From NCBI RefSeq assembly GCF_037083825.1, contig NZ_JBAPLU010000002.1, forward strand, positions 124,001 to 188,000: DNA of 64,000 nt, in the 5' to 3' direction. A model generated the notes under the pieces. It was given only the letters and a program-made list of their open reading frames with translations. It was not told where the DNA came from and made no database searches. This DNA comes from Klenkia sesuvii. GTDB taxonomy: Bacteria; Actinomycetota; Actinomycetes; Mycobacteriales; Geodermatophilaceae. A program made the translations under genes and the position numbers. Shown here piece after piece: positions 7,861 through 15,963 of the stretch. The first letter of the stretch is position 1. Each line of letters begins with the position of its first letter.

Positions 7861-9279
7861 TCAGCGGACCACGCGCAGCGTGCCCAGCGTGGGGTCGGCG
7901 GCGTAGGCGACCCGCACCCCGGCGTCCCGCGCGGCCAGCAGCGCGGCGGCGGCGGCGTCGGTGACCCGTTCGCCGGGGGCCAGCACGGGGATGCCCGGCG
8001 GGTAGGGCGCCACCAGCTCGGCGCACACCCGGCCGACCGCGGCGGCGAAGGGGACCGCCTCGGCGTCGGCGAAGAAGGCCTCGCGCGGGGGCAGCACCTG
8101 CTCGGGGTCGACGGCGTAGACCGCCGCCCCGACCACCGCCCGGGCCGGCCCGCGGCGCCGCCGCAGCGAGGCGGCCACGGCGTCGGTGAACCGCTGCAGC
8201 GTGGCGTCGTCGTCGGCCAGGGAGACGACGGCGACCAGCAGGTCGCGCTCGGCGGCCTCGACCGGCACGTCGGCGGCCAGCAGGTCCTGCTCGACGGCGA
8301 CGCCGTCCGCGCCCGTGCCGGGCAGCAGGAGGACGAGCTTGAGCGGGTCGGTGCCCGCCCCGCCGAGCACGACCAGGCCGGGGACGGCGGCCAGCCGCTC
8401 GCGGGCCCGGCGGACGGCGGCGAGCGCGGCGCCCAGCAGCTGCTCCCCGTCGCGGGCCAGCAGCGCGCGGGCGGCATCGGTGCTGGCCAGCACGGCGCCG
8501 GCCGGGCTGGTGGTGGCGGTGGCCTCGACGCCGGCGTCCAGCCGGGCGGGGTCGACGAGCCGGGTGCGGGCCAGCACCAGGGCGGCCTGGCTCCAGGCCG
8601 GCAGCGTCTTGTGCGCGCTGGTGACCAGCACGTCGGCACCCAGCTGGAGGGCGTGCCGGGGCAGCTCGGGGTGGAACCCGAAGTGCGCCGCCCAGGCGCC
8701 GTCGACGACCAGTGGCACCCCGTGACGGTGTGCGACCTGCGCCAGCCCGGCGACGTCGCCGACCGTGCCGACGTAGGAGGGGTCGCCGACGAGCACCGCG
8801 ACGGCGTCGGGGGCGGCGGCCAGCGCCCGGGCCACTGCGGCGGGCGGGACGCCGAGCGGCAGGCCGGTGGCCGGGTCGACGTCCGGCCGGACCCACACCG
8901 GGACCAGCCCGGCCAGCACCAGACCGAGCAGCAGGGAGCGGTGCAGCGTGCGGCTGACGACCACCCGGTCGCCGGGCCGGCCCAGCGCCAGGGCGACCGC
9001 CTGGTTGGCGTGGGTGGCCCCGCCGGTGGAGAACCGGCAGACGTCGGCGCCCCACAGCGCCGCGGCGCGGGCCTCGGCGTCGGCGAGCAGCCCGCCGGCG
9101 AGCTTGACGGTGTCCAGCCCGCCGTAGAGCGGAAAGTCCCCGGCCACCACGTCGCCGACCAGGTCGTGGCGCTGCTTGTGGCCGGGGATGGTGAACGGCG
9201 TGGGCGCCTGCTCGCGGAAGCTCAGCCAGGCGTCCAGCAGCGGGGCGTCGCCGCGCAGGCCGCGGGGGTCAGTGGGCAC
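7861..9279 (-). CDS. Orn/Lys/Arg decarboxylase-family PLP enzyme
   Basis: 472 residues of the fold-type I group that includes amino-acid decarboxylases. Visible are FTIPGHKQR near the N-terminus, STGGATHANQ (cofactor phosphate contact), VDGAWAAHFGFHP with Asp193, and SAHKTLPAWSQ with the PLP lysine Lys224. The C-terminal part has PREAFFADAEAVPF and APYPPGIPVLAPGE, the typical C-terminal decarboxylase motif. It lacks the long N-terminal wing domain of the inducible E. coli enzymes, like the short biosynthetic arginine/lysine type. Product polyamine or cadaverine is inferred. Its GTG overlaps the CHY zinc-finger gene by 11 nt, making it last in a four-gene operon. Confidence 0.85.
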   Translation of the reverse strand: MPTDPRGLRGDAPLLDAWLSFREQAPTPFTIPGHKQRHDLVGDVVAGDFPLYGGLDTVKLAGGLLADAEARAAALWGADVCRFSTGGATHANQAVALALGRPGDRVVVSRTLHRSLLLGLVLAGLVPVWVRPDVDPATGLPLGVPPAAVARALAAAPDAVAVLVGDPSYVGTVGDVAGLAQVAHRHGVPLVVDGAWAAHFGFHPELPRHALQLGADVLVTSAHKTLPAWSQAALVLARTRLVDPARLDAGVEATATTSPAGAVLASTDAARALLARDGEQLLGAALAAVRRARERLAAVPGLVVLGGAGTDPLKLVLLLPGTGADGVAVEQDLLAADVPVEAAERDLLVAVVSLADDDATLQRFTDAVAASLRRRRGPARAVVGAAVYAVDPEQVLPPREAFFADAEAVPFAAAVGRVCAELVAPYPPGIPVLAPGERVTDAAAAALLAARDAGVRVAYAADPTLGTLRVVR

Positions 9280-9622
9280 GGGCGGGCGGCGCGAAGTACA
9301 GGTGGTGGTGCAGCCGGCAGCCGGGGTTGAACCGCGCGGCGCAGTGCGGGCAGCCGTCGGCGACGACGTAGTCCTCGACCGACAGGGTGTGCCGGCAGAC
9401 CCCGCAGACCACGGCGTGGGCCACCCGGTCGCCGGCGGGCCAGACGACGGCGGGGTGGTCGGCGCACTCGGCGTGGCACAGGTGGCAGCCCCAGTAGGGC
9501 GGGCAGCAGGCGAACCGGATGGCGACGACGTCGAGCTCGGTGCGGTAGTGGGCGCAGCGGCTCTGCTCGTCGACCAGCCGCCCGTCCAGCTCCACCTCCG
9601 CCACGCGCCGACGGTAGTTCAC
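9269..9622 (-). CDS. CHY-type zinc finger protein
   Basis: 117 residues with the CHY-finger arrangement: CAHYRTELD, RFACCPPYWGCHLCH, a CADH pair, VVCGVCRHTL and DGCPHC, ending in NPGCRLHHHLYF. This gives at least ten Cys/His residues able to bind several zinc ions. Small bacterial CHY proteins have no fixed function; the eukaryotic domain occurs in ubiquitin ligases. The GTG at 9622 overlaps the azlD stop as GTGA, and its own end overlaps the decarboxylase start. It is therefore translationally tied to both neighbours. Confidence 0.8.
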   Translation of the reverse strand: MNYRRRVAEVELDGRLVDEQSRCAHYRTELDVVAIRFACCPPYWGCHLCHAECADHPAVVWPAGDRVAHAVVCGVCRHTLSVEDYVVADGCPHCAARFNPGCRLHHHLYFAPPARAH

Positions 9623-9927
9623 CCCAGCAGGTGGATGCCCGCCCCCGTGGCCCCGGCCAGCAGCAGGACGACGACGAACGGCGCGCGCAGCGCCAGGGCC
9701 AGCGCGGCCACCGCGAGCGCGGCCAGCCGGCCGTCCACCACCAGGTCCGACCCCGACGTCGCCGCCTGCACCGCCACCAGCGCAGCCAGCAGTGCGGCCG
9801 GCACGAAGTCCACCACCCGGCGCACCACCGGGTGCTCGACCCAGGCCGCCGGCACGCTCAGCCCGGCCAGCTTGAGCAGGTAGCAACCGAGGCAACCAGC
9901 CAGCACCGCGATCCAGGTGGCGCTCAC
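9619..9927 (-). CDS. azlD: AzlD-family branched-chain amino acid export subunit
   Basis: 102 residues, almost wholly hydrophobic with three to four membrane segments: WIAVLAGCLGCYLLKLAGL, FVPAALLAALVAVQAA, LAALAVAALALAL and FVVVLLLAGATGAGIHLL. Size and the C-x2-C-Y-x2-K start match AzlD, the small partner of AzlC in branched-chain amino-acid exporters. GTG 9927 overlaps the azlC stop as GTGA. The actual exported compound is not shown by sequence. Confidence 0.8.
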   Translation of the reverse strand: MSATWIAVLAGCLGCYLLKLAGLSVPAAWVEHPVVRRVVDFVPAALLAALVAVQAATSGSDLVVDGRLAALAVAALALALRAPFVVVLLLAGATGAGIHLLG

Positions 9928-10622
9928 CGCCGCCACCCCCCGGCCAGCGCCACCGCGGCCACGGCGGCGATGACCTGGACCCCGGCTGGCACGACCGGCG
10001 TCAGCGCCAGCGCGACCACCGCACCGCCGAGGGCCACCCGCCGCTGCGCCGCGGGTTCTGCCCACGTCCGCTGCAGCCGCGGCCACAGCAGCGCCAGGAA
10101 GGCGGCCGGGACGACGGCGTCCAGCGCGGCCAGCCACGGCCCGGTCAGCGCGTCGGCGCCCAGCGCGCCCAGCAGCGTGGTGACGTTCCAGCCCAGGAAG
10201 ATCGACCCGCCCCCGAGGGTGAACGCCAGCCGGGCGTTGGCCCGGTCGGGCGCGGCCAGGGCCAGCGCGGTCGACTCGTCGATGACCAGGTGCGCCGTCC
10301 CCAGGCGCCGCAGACCGCGGGCCGGCTGCAGCAGCGGCACCAGCCGCACGCCGTAGATGGTGTTGCGGGTGCCCAGCAGCACGGCGCTGCCCACCGCGGC
10401 GAGCGCCCCACCCCCGGCGCCCAGGACACCGACCAGGGCGAACTGCGAGGCGCCGGTGAACATCAGCAGCGACAGCGCGCAGGCCTGCCAGGCGTCGAGC
10501 CCGGCGGCCACCGCCGCGGCCCCGAACGCGGCGCCGTAGAGGCCGACCGCCACCCCGAGGCCGAGGGCGTCGCGGATCGTCGCCCGGCGGGCGGCAGCGG
10601 CGTCGGTCACCTCGTCGGTCAC
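9924..10622 (-). CDS. azlC: AzlC-family branched-chain amino acid exporter
   Basis: 232 residues with seven to eight membrane segments. AzlC motifs are YGAAFGAAAVAAGL, ALSLLMFTGASQFALVGVLGAGG, GTRNTIYGVRL and IDESTALALA. Together with AzlD it should export leucine/isoleucine/valine or analogues. It heads the operon with azlD, the CHY finger protein and the PLP decarboxylase. The GTG at 10622 has no Shine-Dalgarno but has TAGAGT 8 nt upstream, so it is probably leaderless. A second GTG 15 nt downstream is a weaker candidate. Confidence 0.85.
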   Translation of the reverse strand: MTDEVTDAAAARRATIRDALGLGVAVGLYGAAFGAAAVAAGLDAWQACALSLLMFTGASQFALVGVLGAGGGALAAVGSAVLLGTRNTIYGVRLVPLLQPARGLRRLGTAHLVIDESTALALAAPDRANARLAFTLGGGSIFLGWNVTTLLGALGADALTGPWLAALDAVVPAAFLALLWPRLQRTWAEPAAQRRVALGGAVVALALTPVVPAGVQVIAAVAAVALAGGWRR

Positions 10623-10630
10623 GTGGCCCG

Positions 10631-10636
10631 ACTCTA
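10631..10636 (-). promoter_or_regulatory. Leaderless -10 box of azlC
   Basis: TAGAGT on the minus strand, 8 nt before GTG 10622, with no ribosome-binding site between. Confidence 0.5.
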
Positions 10637-10652
10637 GGTCCGGTGCCGGACG

Positions 10653-10658
10653 TACAGT
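10653..10658 (+). promoter_or_regulatory. Candidate -10 box for mrp
   Basis: TACAGT about 94 nt before the mrp ATG. Unlike most genes here, mrp has a leader and a clear GAGGAG ribosome-binding site. No convincing -35 was found. Confidence 0.35.
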
Positions 10659-10751
10659 GGTCGGTGGCCTGCAGCGCGGGTCGCCGCCCTCCGGGGCCCG
10701 GGCGACCGCGACGACGCGGACCCCCATCGATGCGAGGAGACACACCACCGC

Positions 10752-11903
10752 ATGTCCGAGACGCTGACCGGCACCCCGGCCGCCGACGCGGTCAACGCCG
10801 CCCTGGCCACCGTGCAGGATCCGGAGATCAACCGCCCGCTCCCCGAGCTCGGCATGATCAAGGACGTCCGCATCGGCGCCGACGGCCTCGTCGAGGTCGA
10901 CGTCTACCTGACGGTCTCGGGCTGCCCGATGCGCGAGACGATCACCAGCCGCGTGACCGAGGCCGTGGGCCAGGTCGCCGGGGTCACCGGCGTCCGGGTC
11001 GGCCTCGACGTCATGAACGACGAGCAGCGCGCCGAGCTGCGCAAGACCGTGCGCGGCACCGACGCCCCCGAGGCCGTCATCCCCTTCGCCCAGCCCGGCT
11101 CGCTGACCCGCGTCTACGCGGTGGCCTCCGGCAAGGGTGGGGTCGGCAAGTCCAGCGTCACGGTGAACCTCGCCGCCGCGCTGGCCAAGCGCGGGCTCTC
11201 CGTGGGCGTGGTGGACGCCGACATCTACGGCCACTCCGTGCCGCGCATGCTGGGCGTCGACGACAAGCCCACCCAGGTCGACAACATGATCATGCCGCCG
11301 CAGAGCTACGGCGTGAAGGTCATCTCGATCGGCATGTTCACCCCGGGCAACACCCCGGTCGTCTGGCGCGGACCGATGCTGCACCGCGCGCTGCAGCAGT
11401 TCCTCGCCGACGTGTGGTGGGGCGACCTCGACGTCCTGCTCATGGACCTCCCCCCGGGCACCGGCGACGTCGCGATCTCGGTGGCCCAGCTGGTCCCCAA
11501 CGCCGAGATCCTCGTCGTCACCACCCCGCAGCAGGCCGCCGCCGAGGTGGCCGAGCGCGCCGGGGCGATCGCCACGCAGACCCACCAGCAGGTCGTCGGC
11601 GTCGTGGAGAACATGAGCTGGCTCGAGCTGCCCGACGGCTCGCTTTTGGAGCTGTTCGGCTCCGGCGGCGGCCAGGCGGTCTCCGACGCGCTCACCACGA
11701 CCCTGGGTGCGCGGGTGCCGCTGCTGGGCCAGATCCCGCTGGACACCCGGCTGCGCGAGGCCGGCGACGCCGGCGCCCCCATCGTCCTGGCCCAGCCCGA
11801 CGCCCCCGCGGCGCAGTCGCTGGAGAAGATCGCCGAGGGGCTGGCCGTGCGCTCCCGCGGGCTGTCGGGGATGTCGCTGGGGCTCACGCCCGTCCGCCGC
11901 TGA
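10752..11903 (+). CDS. mrp: Mrp/ApbC-type iron-sulfur cluster carrier ATPase
   Basis: 383 residues. An N-terminal MIP18-like (DUF59) domain (about 10-85: VQDPEINRPLPELGMIKDV and VSGCPMRETI) precedes a P-loop domain with the deviant Walker A GKGGVGKS at 127-134. MDLPPGTGD (Walker B region), TTPQQAAAEVAERA and ENMSWLEL follow. The family binds and transfers [4Fe-4S] clusters to apo-proteins in the cytosol. The usual C-terminal CxxC pair was not seen; only VVENMSW and LFGSGGGQ are present where it would lie. ATG 10752 follows GAGGAG. The neighbourhood mrp-tatB-htrA-rseA-sigE matches mycobacteria. Confidence 0.9.
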   Translation: MSETLTGTPAADAVNAALATVQDPEINRPLPELGMIKDVRIGADGLVEVDVYLTVSGCPMRETITSRVTEAVGQVAGVTGVRVGLDVMNDEQRAELRKTVRGTDAPEAVIPFAQPGSLTRVYAVASGKGGVGKSSVTVNLAAALAKRGLSVGVVDADIYGHSVPRMLGVDDKPTQVDNMIMPPQSYGVKVISIGMFTPGNTPVVWRGPMLHRALQQFLADVWWGDLDVLLMDLPPGTGDVAISVAQLVPNAEILVVTTPQQAAAEVAERAGAIATQTHQQVVGVVENMSWLELPDGSLLELFGSGGGQAVSDALTTTLGARVPLLGQIPLDTRLREAGDAGAPIVLAQPDAPAAQSLEKIAEGLAVRSRGLSGMSLGLTPVRR

Positions 11904-11931
11904 GGGACTCGCCGGGGGGTTCGCCCAGGGG

Positions 11932-12309
11932 TCAGGTCGCGTCGGTGTCGTAGGGCGCCGGCCGCGACCGGTCCCGGGCGACCGGCGTCCGGCGGGCCGC
12001 GGTGGCCGCGCCCGCGGCGAGGCCGGCGCCGGCCGCGGGTGCCGCCGCCGGGGTGTCGCCGTCGCCCATGAGCTGGTCGCGGATGAACGTCTTCGGGTGG
12101 TACTTGCGCAGGTCCAGGTCGCGCAGCTGGTCGAAGTCGTCGCCGAGGCTGTCGTGCAGCTGACCGCGCACGCCGGTGATGGCCTCGCGGGCCTTCTTCA
12201 GGCCCTGCGCGGCGTCCCGGGCGAGCGTGGGCAGCCGCTCGGGGCCGAAGATGAACAGCGCGGCGAGCCCGAGGACGACGATCTCGCCCCAGCCGATCGA
12301 GTCGAACAC
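11932..12309 (-). CDS. tatB: Sec-independent protein translocase subunit TatB
   Basis: 125 residues starting MFDSIGWGEIVVLGLAALF, a single N-terminal membrane helix followed by the FGPERLPTLARDAA amphipathic helix typical of TatB. A charged cytoplasmic region and an alanine-rich tail follow. TatB binds Tat signal peptides with TatC. It lies next to htrA and downstream of sigE-rseA, as in M. tuberculosis. TatA is the alternative call, but the position and the long tail favour TatB. Confidence 0.85.
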   Translation of the reverse strand: MFDSIGWGEIVVLGLAALFIFGPERLPTLARDAAQGLKKAREAITGVRGQLHDSLGDDFDQLRDLDLRKYHPKTFIRDQLMGDGDTPAAAPAAGAGLAAGAATAARRTPVARDRSRPAPYDTDAT

Positions 12310-12363
12310 CGCTCCCCTTCCGTCGTCACGCCGCCGACCACTCTAGGCAGCCGGTCGGCGCGG

Positions 12364-13932
12364 TCACGCCGTCGTGAGCGTGGCCTGCACCTCGGTCGAG
12401 GACGACCCGCCCCGCACCAGCTCGACGGTGACCGTGTCCCCTGGGTCCTTGCTGTCGACGGCCACCTGCAGCTCCTCGGAGCTGCCCACCGGCGCGCCGT
12501 CGACGGCGATGATCACGTCCTGCTCCCGGATGCCGGCCTCGGCGGCCGGGCTGCCCGGTTCGACGTTCACCACCAGCGCACCGTCGCGGGTGCCGTCGGT
12601 GACCGACCGCGCCTGCACGCCGAGCGAGGCGTGCACCGCGGTGCCCGTGCTGATCAGCTGCTCGGCGATGTCGCGCACCGTGTCGACCGGGATGGCGAAG
12701 CCCAGCCCGATCGACCCACCGGTGGTGCCGTTGCCACCCAGGCTGGCGATGGCGGTGTTGATGCCGATGACCGCGCCGGTGACGTCGACCAGCGCCCCGC
12801 CGGAGTTGCCCGGGTTGATCGGGGCATCGGTCTGGATCGCGTTGATCACGGCGTTGGTGTCGCTGCCCTCCCCCGACAGCCGGACCGGGCGGTCCAGGGC
12901 GCTGACGATGCCGCTGGTCACCGTGCCCGACAGCCCCAGGGGCGACCCGATGGCCACCACCGGGTCACCGACCACGACGTCGCCGCCGTCGGCCAGGGCA
13001 GCGGCGACCAGGCCGGGCTTGTCGACCTTGACGACGGCGAGGTCGCTCGCCGGGTCACGGCCGACGATCTGGGCCGGTGACCCGCTGCCGTCGGAGAAGA
13101 CCGCTCGGATCTCGGCGCCGTCGACGTCGGCGGCGCCGGAGATGACGTGGTTGTTGGTGACGACGTAGCCGTTGTCGGCGTCGACGACCACGCCGGAGCC
13201 GGTCGCCCCGGACTCGCCGACCCGCACCTCGATGGAGACGACGGCGGGCCCGACCTGCTCGGCGATGCCGGCCACCGACCCGGGTTCCCGCGTGATGCCC
13301 GGCGACACCTCCGACAGCCGGGTGTTCGCGGTGATGAGGGGCTCCTGGTCGGCGGTGCGCCCGAGGTACCAGCTCACCGTGCCGCCCAGGGCGGCGACGA
13401 ACAGCAGCGCCAGGACGGCGACGAGCGCCAGCGGCACCGACACGTCGGCCAGCCGCAGGCGGCGGCGTCCCGAGCGGCCGACGACGACCGGGCCTGGCTG
13501 GGCCGCCTCGTCGGCTTCCTCGGCGTACTCCGCGGGGCGGCCCAACCCGGCCGGGGCGTGCGGGTCGCGCCAGGGGTCCTGCGCGGCGTCGGCCTTCCAC
13601 CAGGGCCCGCTGGCGGTGCGGCGCGGGCCGGGGCGACCACCGGGCGGGAGACCGAGACCGGTCTGCCCGTCGCGCGGGGCGAAGGCGCGCAGCACGGCCT
13701 CCGGCGGGGGCGCGAGCGGCGGGCGGGGCCGGGGCGTCGGGCGACCGCCGGCGAAGGGTCCGTCGACGTCGGCGGGGCGGCCGAAGGCTGCCTGCTGCTC
13801 GGGCGGCGGCGGCACCGGCCGGGTGCGCGCGGCCGGTGCGGACGGCGAGCGGTCGAAGGAGCCGTCGGTGCCCTCGGGCCGGGCGAAGGGCTCGTCGTCG
13901 GGCCCGGACCGGTCCTCGGGCGGCTCGGTCAG
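12364..13932 (-). CDS. htrA: HtrA/DegP-like membrane serine protease with PDZ domain
   Basis: 522 residues if translation begins at CTG 13932. A long Pro/Arg-rich cytoplasmic head (1-160) and one membrane helix (about 165-187) lead to an extracytoplasmic trypsin-like domain. It carries His262 (VTNNHVIS), Asp297 (DPASDLAV) and Ser377 (NPGNSGGAL). A C-terminal PDZ domain (about 420-515, REQDVIIAVDGAPV) follows. It degrades misfolded envelope proteins and in mycobacteria works with the SigE pathway. No ATG/GTG/TTG fits the operon junction. CTG 13932 overlaps the rseA stop as CTGA and has GAGGGG 9 nt upstream. A later GTG near 13818 would delete part of the head only. Confidence 0.85.
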   Translation of the reverse strand: MTEPPEDRSGPDDEPFARPEGTDGSFDRSPSAPAARTRPVPPPPEQQAAFGRPADVDGPFAGGRPTPRPRPPLAPPPEAVLRAFAPRDGQTGLGLPPGGRPGPRRTASGPWWKADAAQDPWRDPHAPAGLGRPAEYAEEADEAAQPGPVVVGRSGRRRLRLADVSVPLALVAVLALLFVAALGGTVSWYLGRTADQEPLITANTRLSEVSPGITREPGSVAGIAEQVGPAVVSIEVRVGESGATGSGVVVDADNGYVVTNNHVISGAADVDGAEIRAVFSDGSGSPAQIVGRDPASDLAVVKVDKPGLVAAALADGGDVVVGDPVVAIGSPLGLSGTVTSGIVSALDRPVRLSGEGSDTNAVINAIQTDAPINPGNSGGALVDVTGAVIGINTAIASLGGNGTTGGSIGLGFAIPVDTVRDIAEQLISTGTAVHASLGVQARSVTDGTRDGALVVNVEPGSPAAEAGIREQDVIIAVDGAPVGSSEELQVAVDSKDPGDTVTVELVRGGSSSTEVQATLTTA

Positions 13933-14495
13933 GGCGTGCCGCCCCTCAGGTCGGTACCGACGGTGACGGTGCGCACGACCGGGGGCACGACCTCGGTGCG
14001 CTCGACCGGCACGGCGTCGACCGAGCTGCCCGGGCGCGCGACCGGCGCAGCCGTCGCGCCGGTGGGCAGCGTGACCGCCAGCGCGACCACCCCGACGCCG
14101 ATGCCGGCGAGCCCGGCGGCCATGCCGCGGCGCAGCCACCGTGCCTGACCCGGGCGGTCGGGGTCCTCCTGCGGGGTCAGCGGGGCGGAGAACGCGCCGC
14201 CGACGACCCGGTCGGGCCCGGCCAGCAGCGGGGTGGAGCCACCGAACCCGCCCGAGGAGGAGACGTCGGCGGTGAACGGGATGGCCTGCAGCCGGCTCAG
14301 CAGGTCACCGGGGACGGCGACGTCGCGGCTGGTGTGCAGGGCCTCCTTGGCCTCGCGCTGGGCCTCGACCGCCAGGCGGCACTGCAGGCAGCCGGTCAGG
14401 TGGCGGGCGGCCCGGCCGGCGGCGACCCCGGACAGCTCGCCGTCGACCAGGGCAGCAATGGCCTCCTGGGCCAGGTGGCTGGCGGGGATGTTCAC
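13929..14495 (-). CDS. rseA: Zinc-binding anti-sigma factor, RseA type
   Basis: 188 residues. The N-terminus has the ZAS motif H-x3-C-x2-C (His32, Cys36, Cys39 in ARHLTGCLQC), the sigma-binding zinc domain. A linker and a hydrophobic stretch at about 124-143 (MAAGLAGIGVGVVALAVTLP) suggest a single membrane pass with a short outer tail. It lies directly downstream of sigE with a GTGA overlap and upstream of htrA. Family knowledge says it holds SigE inactive and releases it under envelope or redox stress. Confidence 0.85.
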   Translation of the reverse strand: MNIPASHLAQEAIAALVDGELSGVAAGRAARHLTGCLQCRLAVEAQREAKEALHTSRDVAVPGDLLSRLQAIPFTADVSSSGGFGGSTPLLAGPDRVVGGAFSAPLTPQEDPDRPGQARWLRRGMAAGLAGIGVGVVALAVTLPTGATAAPVARPGSSVDAVPVERTEVVPPVVRTVTVGTDLRGGTP

Positions 14496-15070
14496 CGGGT
14501 GCCCTCCTCGACCGCGCCGGGGCGCACACCGGGGGCGAGGTGGGCCAGCGCCTCGCGGAGCTGCACCCGGCCGCGGTGGATGCGGCTGCGCACGGTGCCG
14601 AGCTTGATGCCGAGCGTGGCCGCGATCTCCTCGTAGGTGAGGCCCTCGATGTCGCACAGCACGACGGCCACCCGGAACTCGGGGGACAGCGCGTCGAGCG
14701 CGGCCTGCACCTGGGGGTCCAGGTGGGTGTCGGAGTAGACCTGCTCCGGGCTGGGCGCGGTGCCCGGCAGCCGCTCGGTGTCCTCGGGCAGGGCGTCGAA
14801 GCGGATCCGCTGGCGCCGCCGCACCATGTCCAGGAACAGGTTGGTGGTGATGCGGTGCAGCCAGCCCTCGAACGTCCCCGGCGAGAACGACGCCAGCGAC
14901 CGGAACACCCGGACGAAGGTCTCCTGGGTCAGGTCCTCGGCGTCGTGGGCGTTGCCCGAGAGCCGGTACGCCAGCCGGTAGACCCGCGCGGAGTGGTCGC
15001 GCACGACCTGTTCCCAGGTCGGGGCCACCCAGACGTCGGCGGCGGCGTCGGACACGGGGGGGACGGTCAC
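14492..15070 (-). CDS. sigE: ECF RNA polymerase sigma factor SigE
   Basis: 192 residues from GTG 15070. Region 2 (VYRLAYRLSGNAHDAEDLTQETFVRVFRSL, with WLHRITTNLFLDMVRRRQR) and region 4 (ALDALSPEFRVAVVLCDIEGLTYEEIAATLGI, KLGTVRSRIHRGR) are complete. Operon order sigE-rseA-htrA and similarity mark it as the envelope-stress SigE. The start is uncertain. GTG 15163 lies 8 nt after a candidate SigE -10 element and could give a leaderless 223-residue form. GTG 15070 has only a badly spaced GGAG. Confidence 0.85.
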   Translation of the reverse strand: MTVPPVSDAAADVWVAPTWEQVVRDHSARVYRLAYRLSGNAHDAEDLTQETFVRVFRSLASFSPGTFEGWLHRITTNLFLDMVRRRQRIRFDALPEDTERLPGTAPSPEQVYSDTHLDPQVQAALDALSPEFRVAVVLCDIEGLTYEEIAATLGIKLGTVRSRIHRGRVQLREALAHLAPGVRPGAVEEGTR

Positions 15071-15171
15071 CGCTCCAGGATCGCAGACCGCGACGGCGCC
15101 GACCTCCTGACGGGGGGCAGGTTCGGCGGCGGGGGACCCGGACGAGGGACGCTTCAGGCGCACGTCCGGTC

Positions 15172-15199
15172 CAACGGGTGGCGGGGTGCCCGGTGTTCC
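15172..15199 (-). promoter_or_regulatory. Candidate SigE-dependent autoregulatory promoter
   Basis: On the minus strand GGAAC (15199-15195), an 18-nt spacer and CGTTG (15176-15172). This matches the SigE/SigH-type consensus GGRMC-N18-19-SGTTG described for mycobacteria. It would transcribe sigE-rseA-htrA and start close to the in-frame GTG at 15163. Confidence 0.6.
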
Positions 15200-15276
15200 C
15201 GCCCGGGCGCCGGTCACAGGCGTCCCGCAGGCGCCGTCGGCACGCACTCGGTGCGCCACCGTGGCTGCCGGGCCAC

Positions 15277-15282
15277 TACCCT
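15277..15282 (+). promoter_or_regulatory. Leaderless -10 box of the O-methyltransferase
   Basis: TACCCT, 6 nt before GTG 15289, with no Shine-Dalgarno. Confidence 0.5.
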
Positions 15283-15288
15283 CGCCCG

Positions 15289-15963
15289 GTGACCAGCCCC
15301 GCCGGACCACCGCCCCCGGGCGGGCAGACCGCCGACGCGGCGGCGTACGCGGACACCTTCGCCGCCGAGCCGCCCGCCCTCGCCCAGGCCCGCCACCGGG
15401 CCGAGGCCGCCGTCGACGCCCTGGGCACCGTCGCCCCCGTCGGTCCCGCGGTCGGCGCCACGCTCGCCGTGCTGGCCGCCGGTGTGGGCGCCCGCTCGGT
15501 CGTGACCGTCGGCGGCGGTGGCGGGGTGGCGGGGCTGTGGCTGCTGCAGGGCATGCGGAGCGACGGCGTCCTCACCGCCCTCGACGCCGACCCCACCGAG
15601 CTGCGCGCTGCCCGACGCACCTTCACCGACGCGGGGCTGCCCAGCGGCCGCACCCGGCTGATCTTCGGCACGCTCGTCGAGGTGCTGCCCCGGTTGTCCC
15701 CCGGCGCCTACGACCTCGTCTGCTGCGCCGGACCGCCGGCCGAGTACAGCAAGCAACTGCCGGGGCTGCTCGACCTCGTGCGCGTGGGCGGCTCGCTGGT
15801 CATGCACGGCATCAGCGCCTCGGCGGTGGGTGACCGTTCCCAGCGCGACCCGCAGACGGTGGCCTGGCGCGAGCTGGTGCGCGGGGTGAAGGACGACGAG
15901 GACCTCGTGCGCGCCGTCATCCCGGTCGGCGCCGGCCTGCTGGTCGCCACCAAGCGCGGCTAG
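15289..15963 (+). CDS. O-methyltransferase (SAM-dependent, class I)
   Basis: 224 residues of the catechol/caffeoyl-CoA O-methyltransferase-like family. After a proline-rich start comes TFAAEPPALAQARHRAEAA. The SAM-binding glycine loop is degenerate (RSVVTVGGGGGVAGLWLL, where the family usually has EVGTSTGYSALAL). TALDADPTELRAARRTF, with the ribose-binding Asp, and YDLVCCAGPPAEYSKQLPGLLDLVRVGG complete the fold. Its divergence next to sigE matches Rv1220c of M. tuberculosis. Substrate unknown. The stop shares a CTAG palindrome with the stop of the convergent next gene. Confidence 0.8.
   Translation: MTSPAGPPPPGGQTADAAAYADTFAAEPPALAQARHRAEAAVDALGTVAPVGPAVGATLAVLAAGVGARSVVTVGGGGGVAGLWLLQGMRSDGVLTALDADPTELRAARRTFTDAGLPSGRTRLIFGTLVEVLPRLSPGAYDLVCCAGPPAEYSKQLPGLLDLVRVGGSLVMHGISASAVGDRSQRDPQTVAWRELVRGVKDDEDLVRAVIPVGAGLLVATKRG

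Noticed and set aside
7853..7864. CTGACCGGTCAG palindrome between convergent genes as terminator
   Set aside because: It has no loop and is short; it arises from the two stop codons facing each other, so a terminator cannot be claimed.
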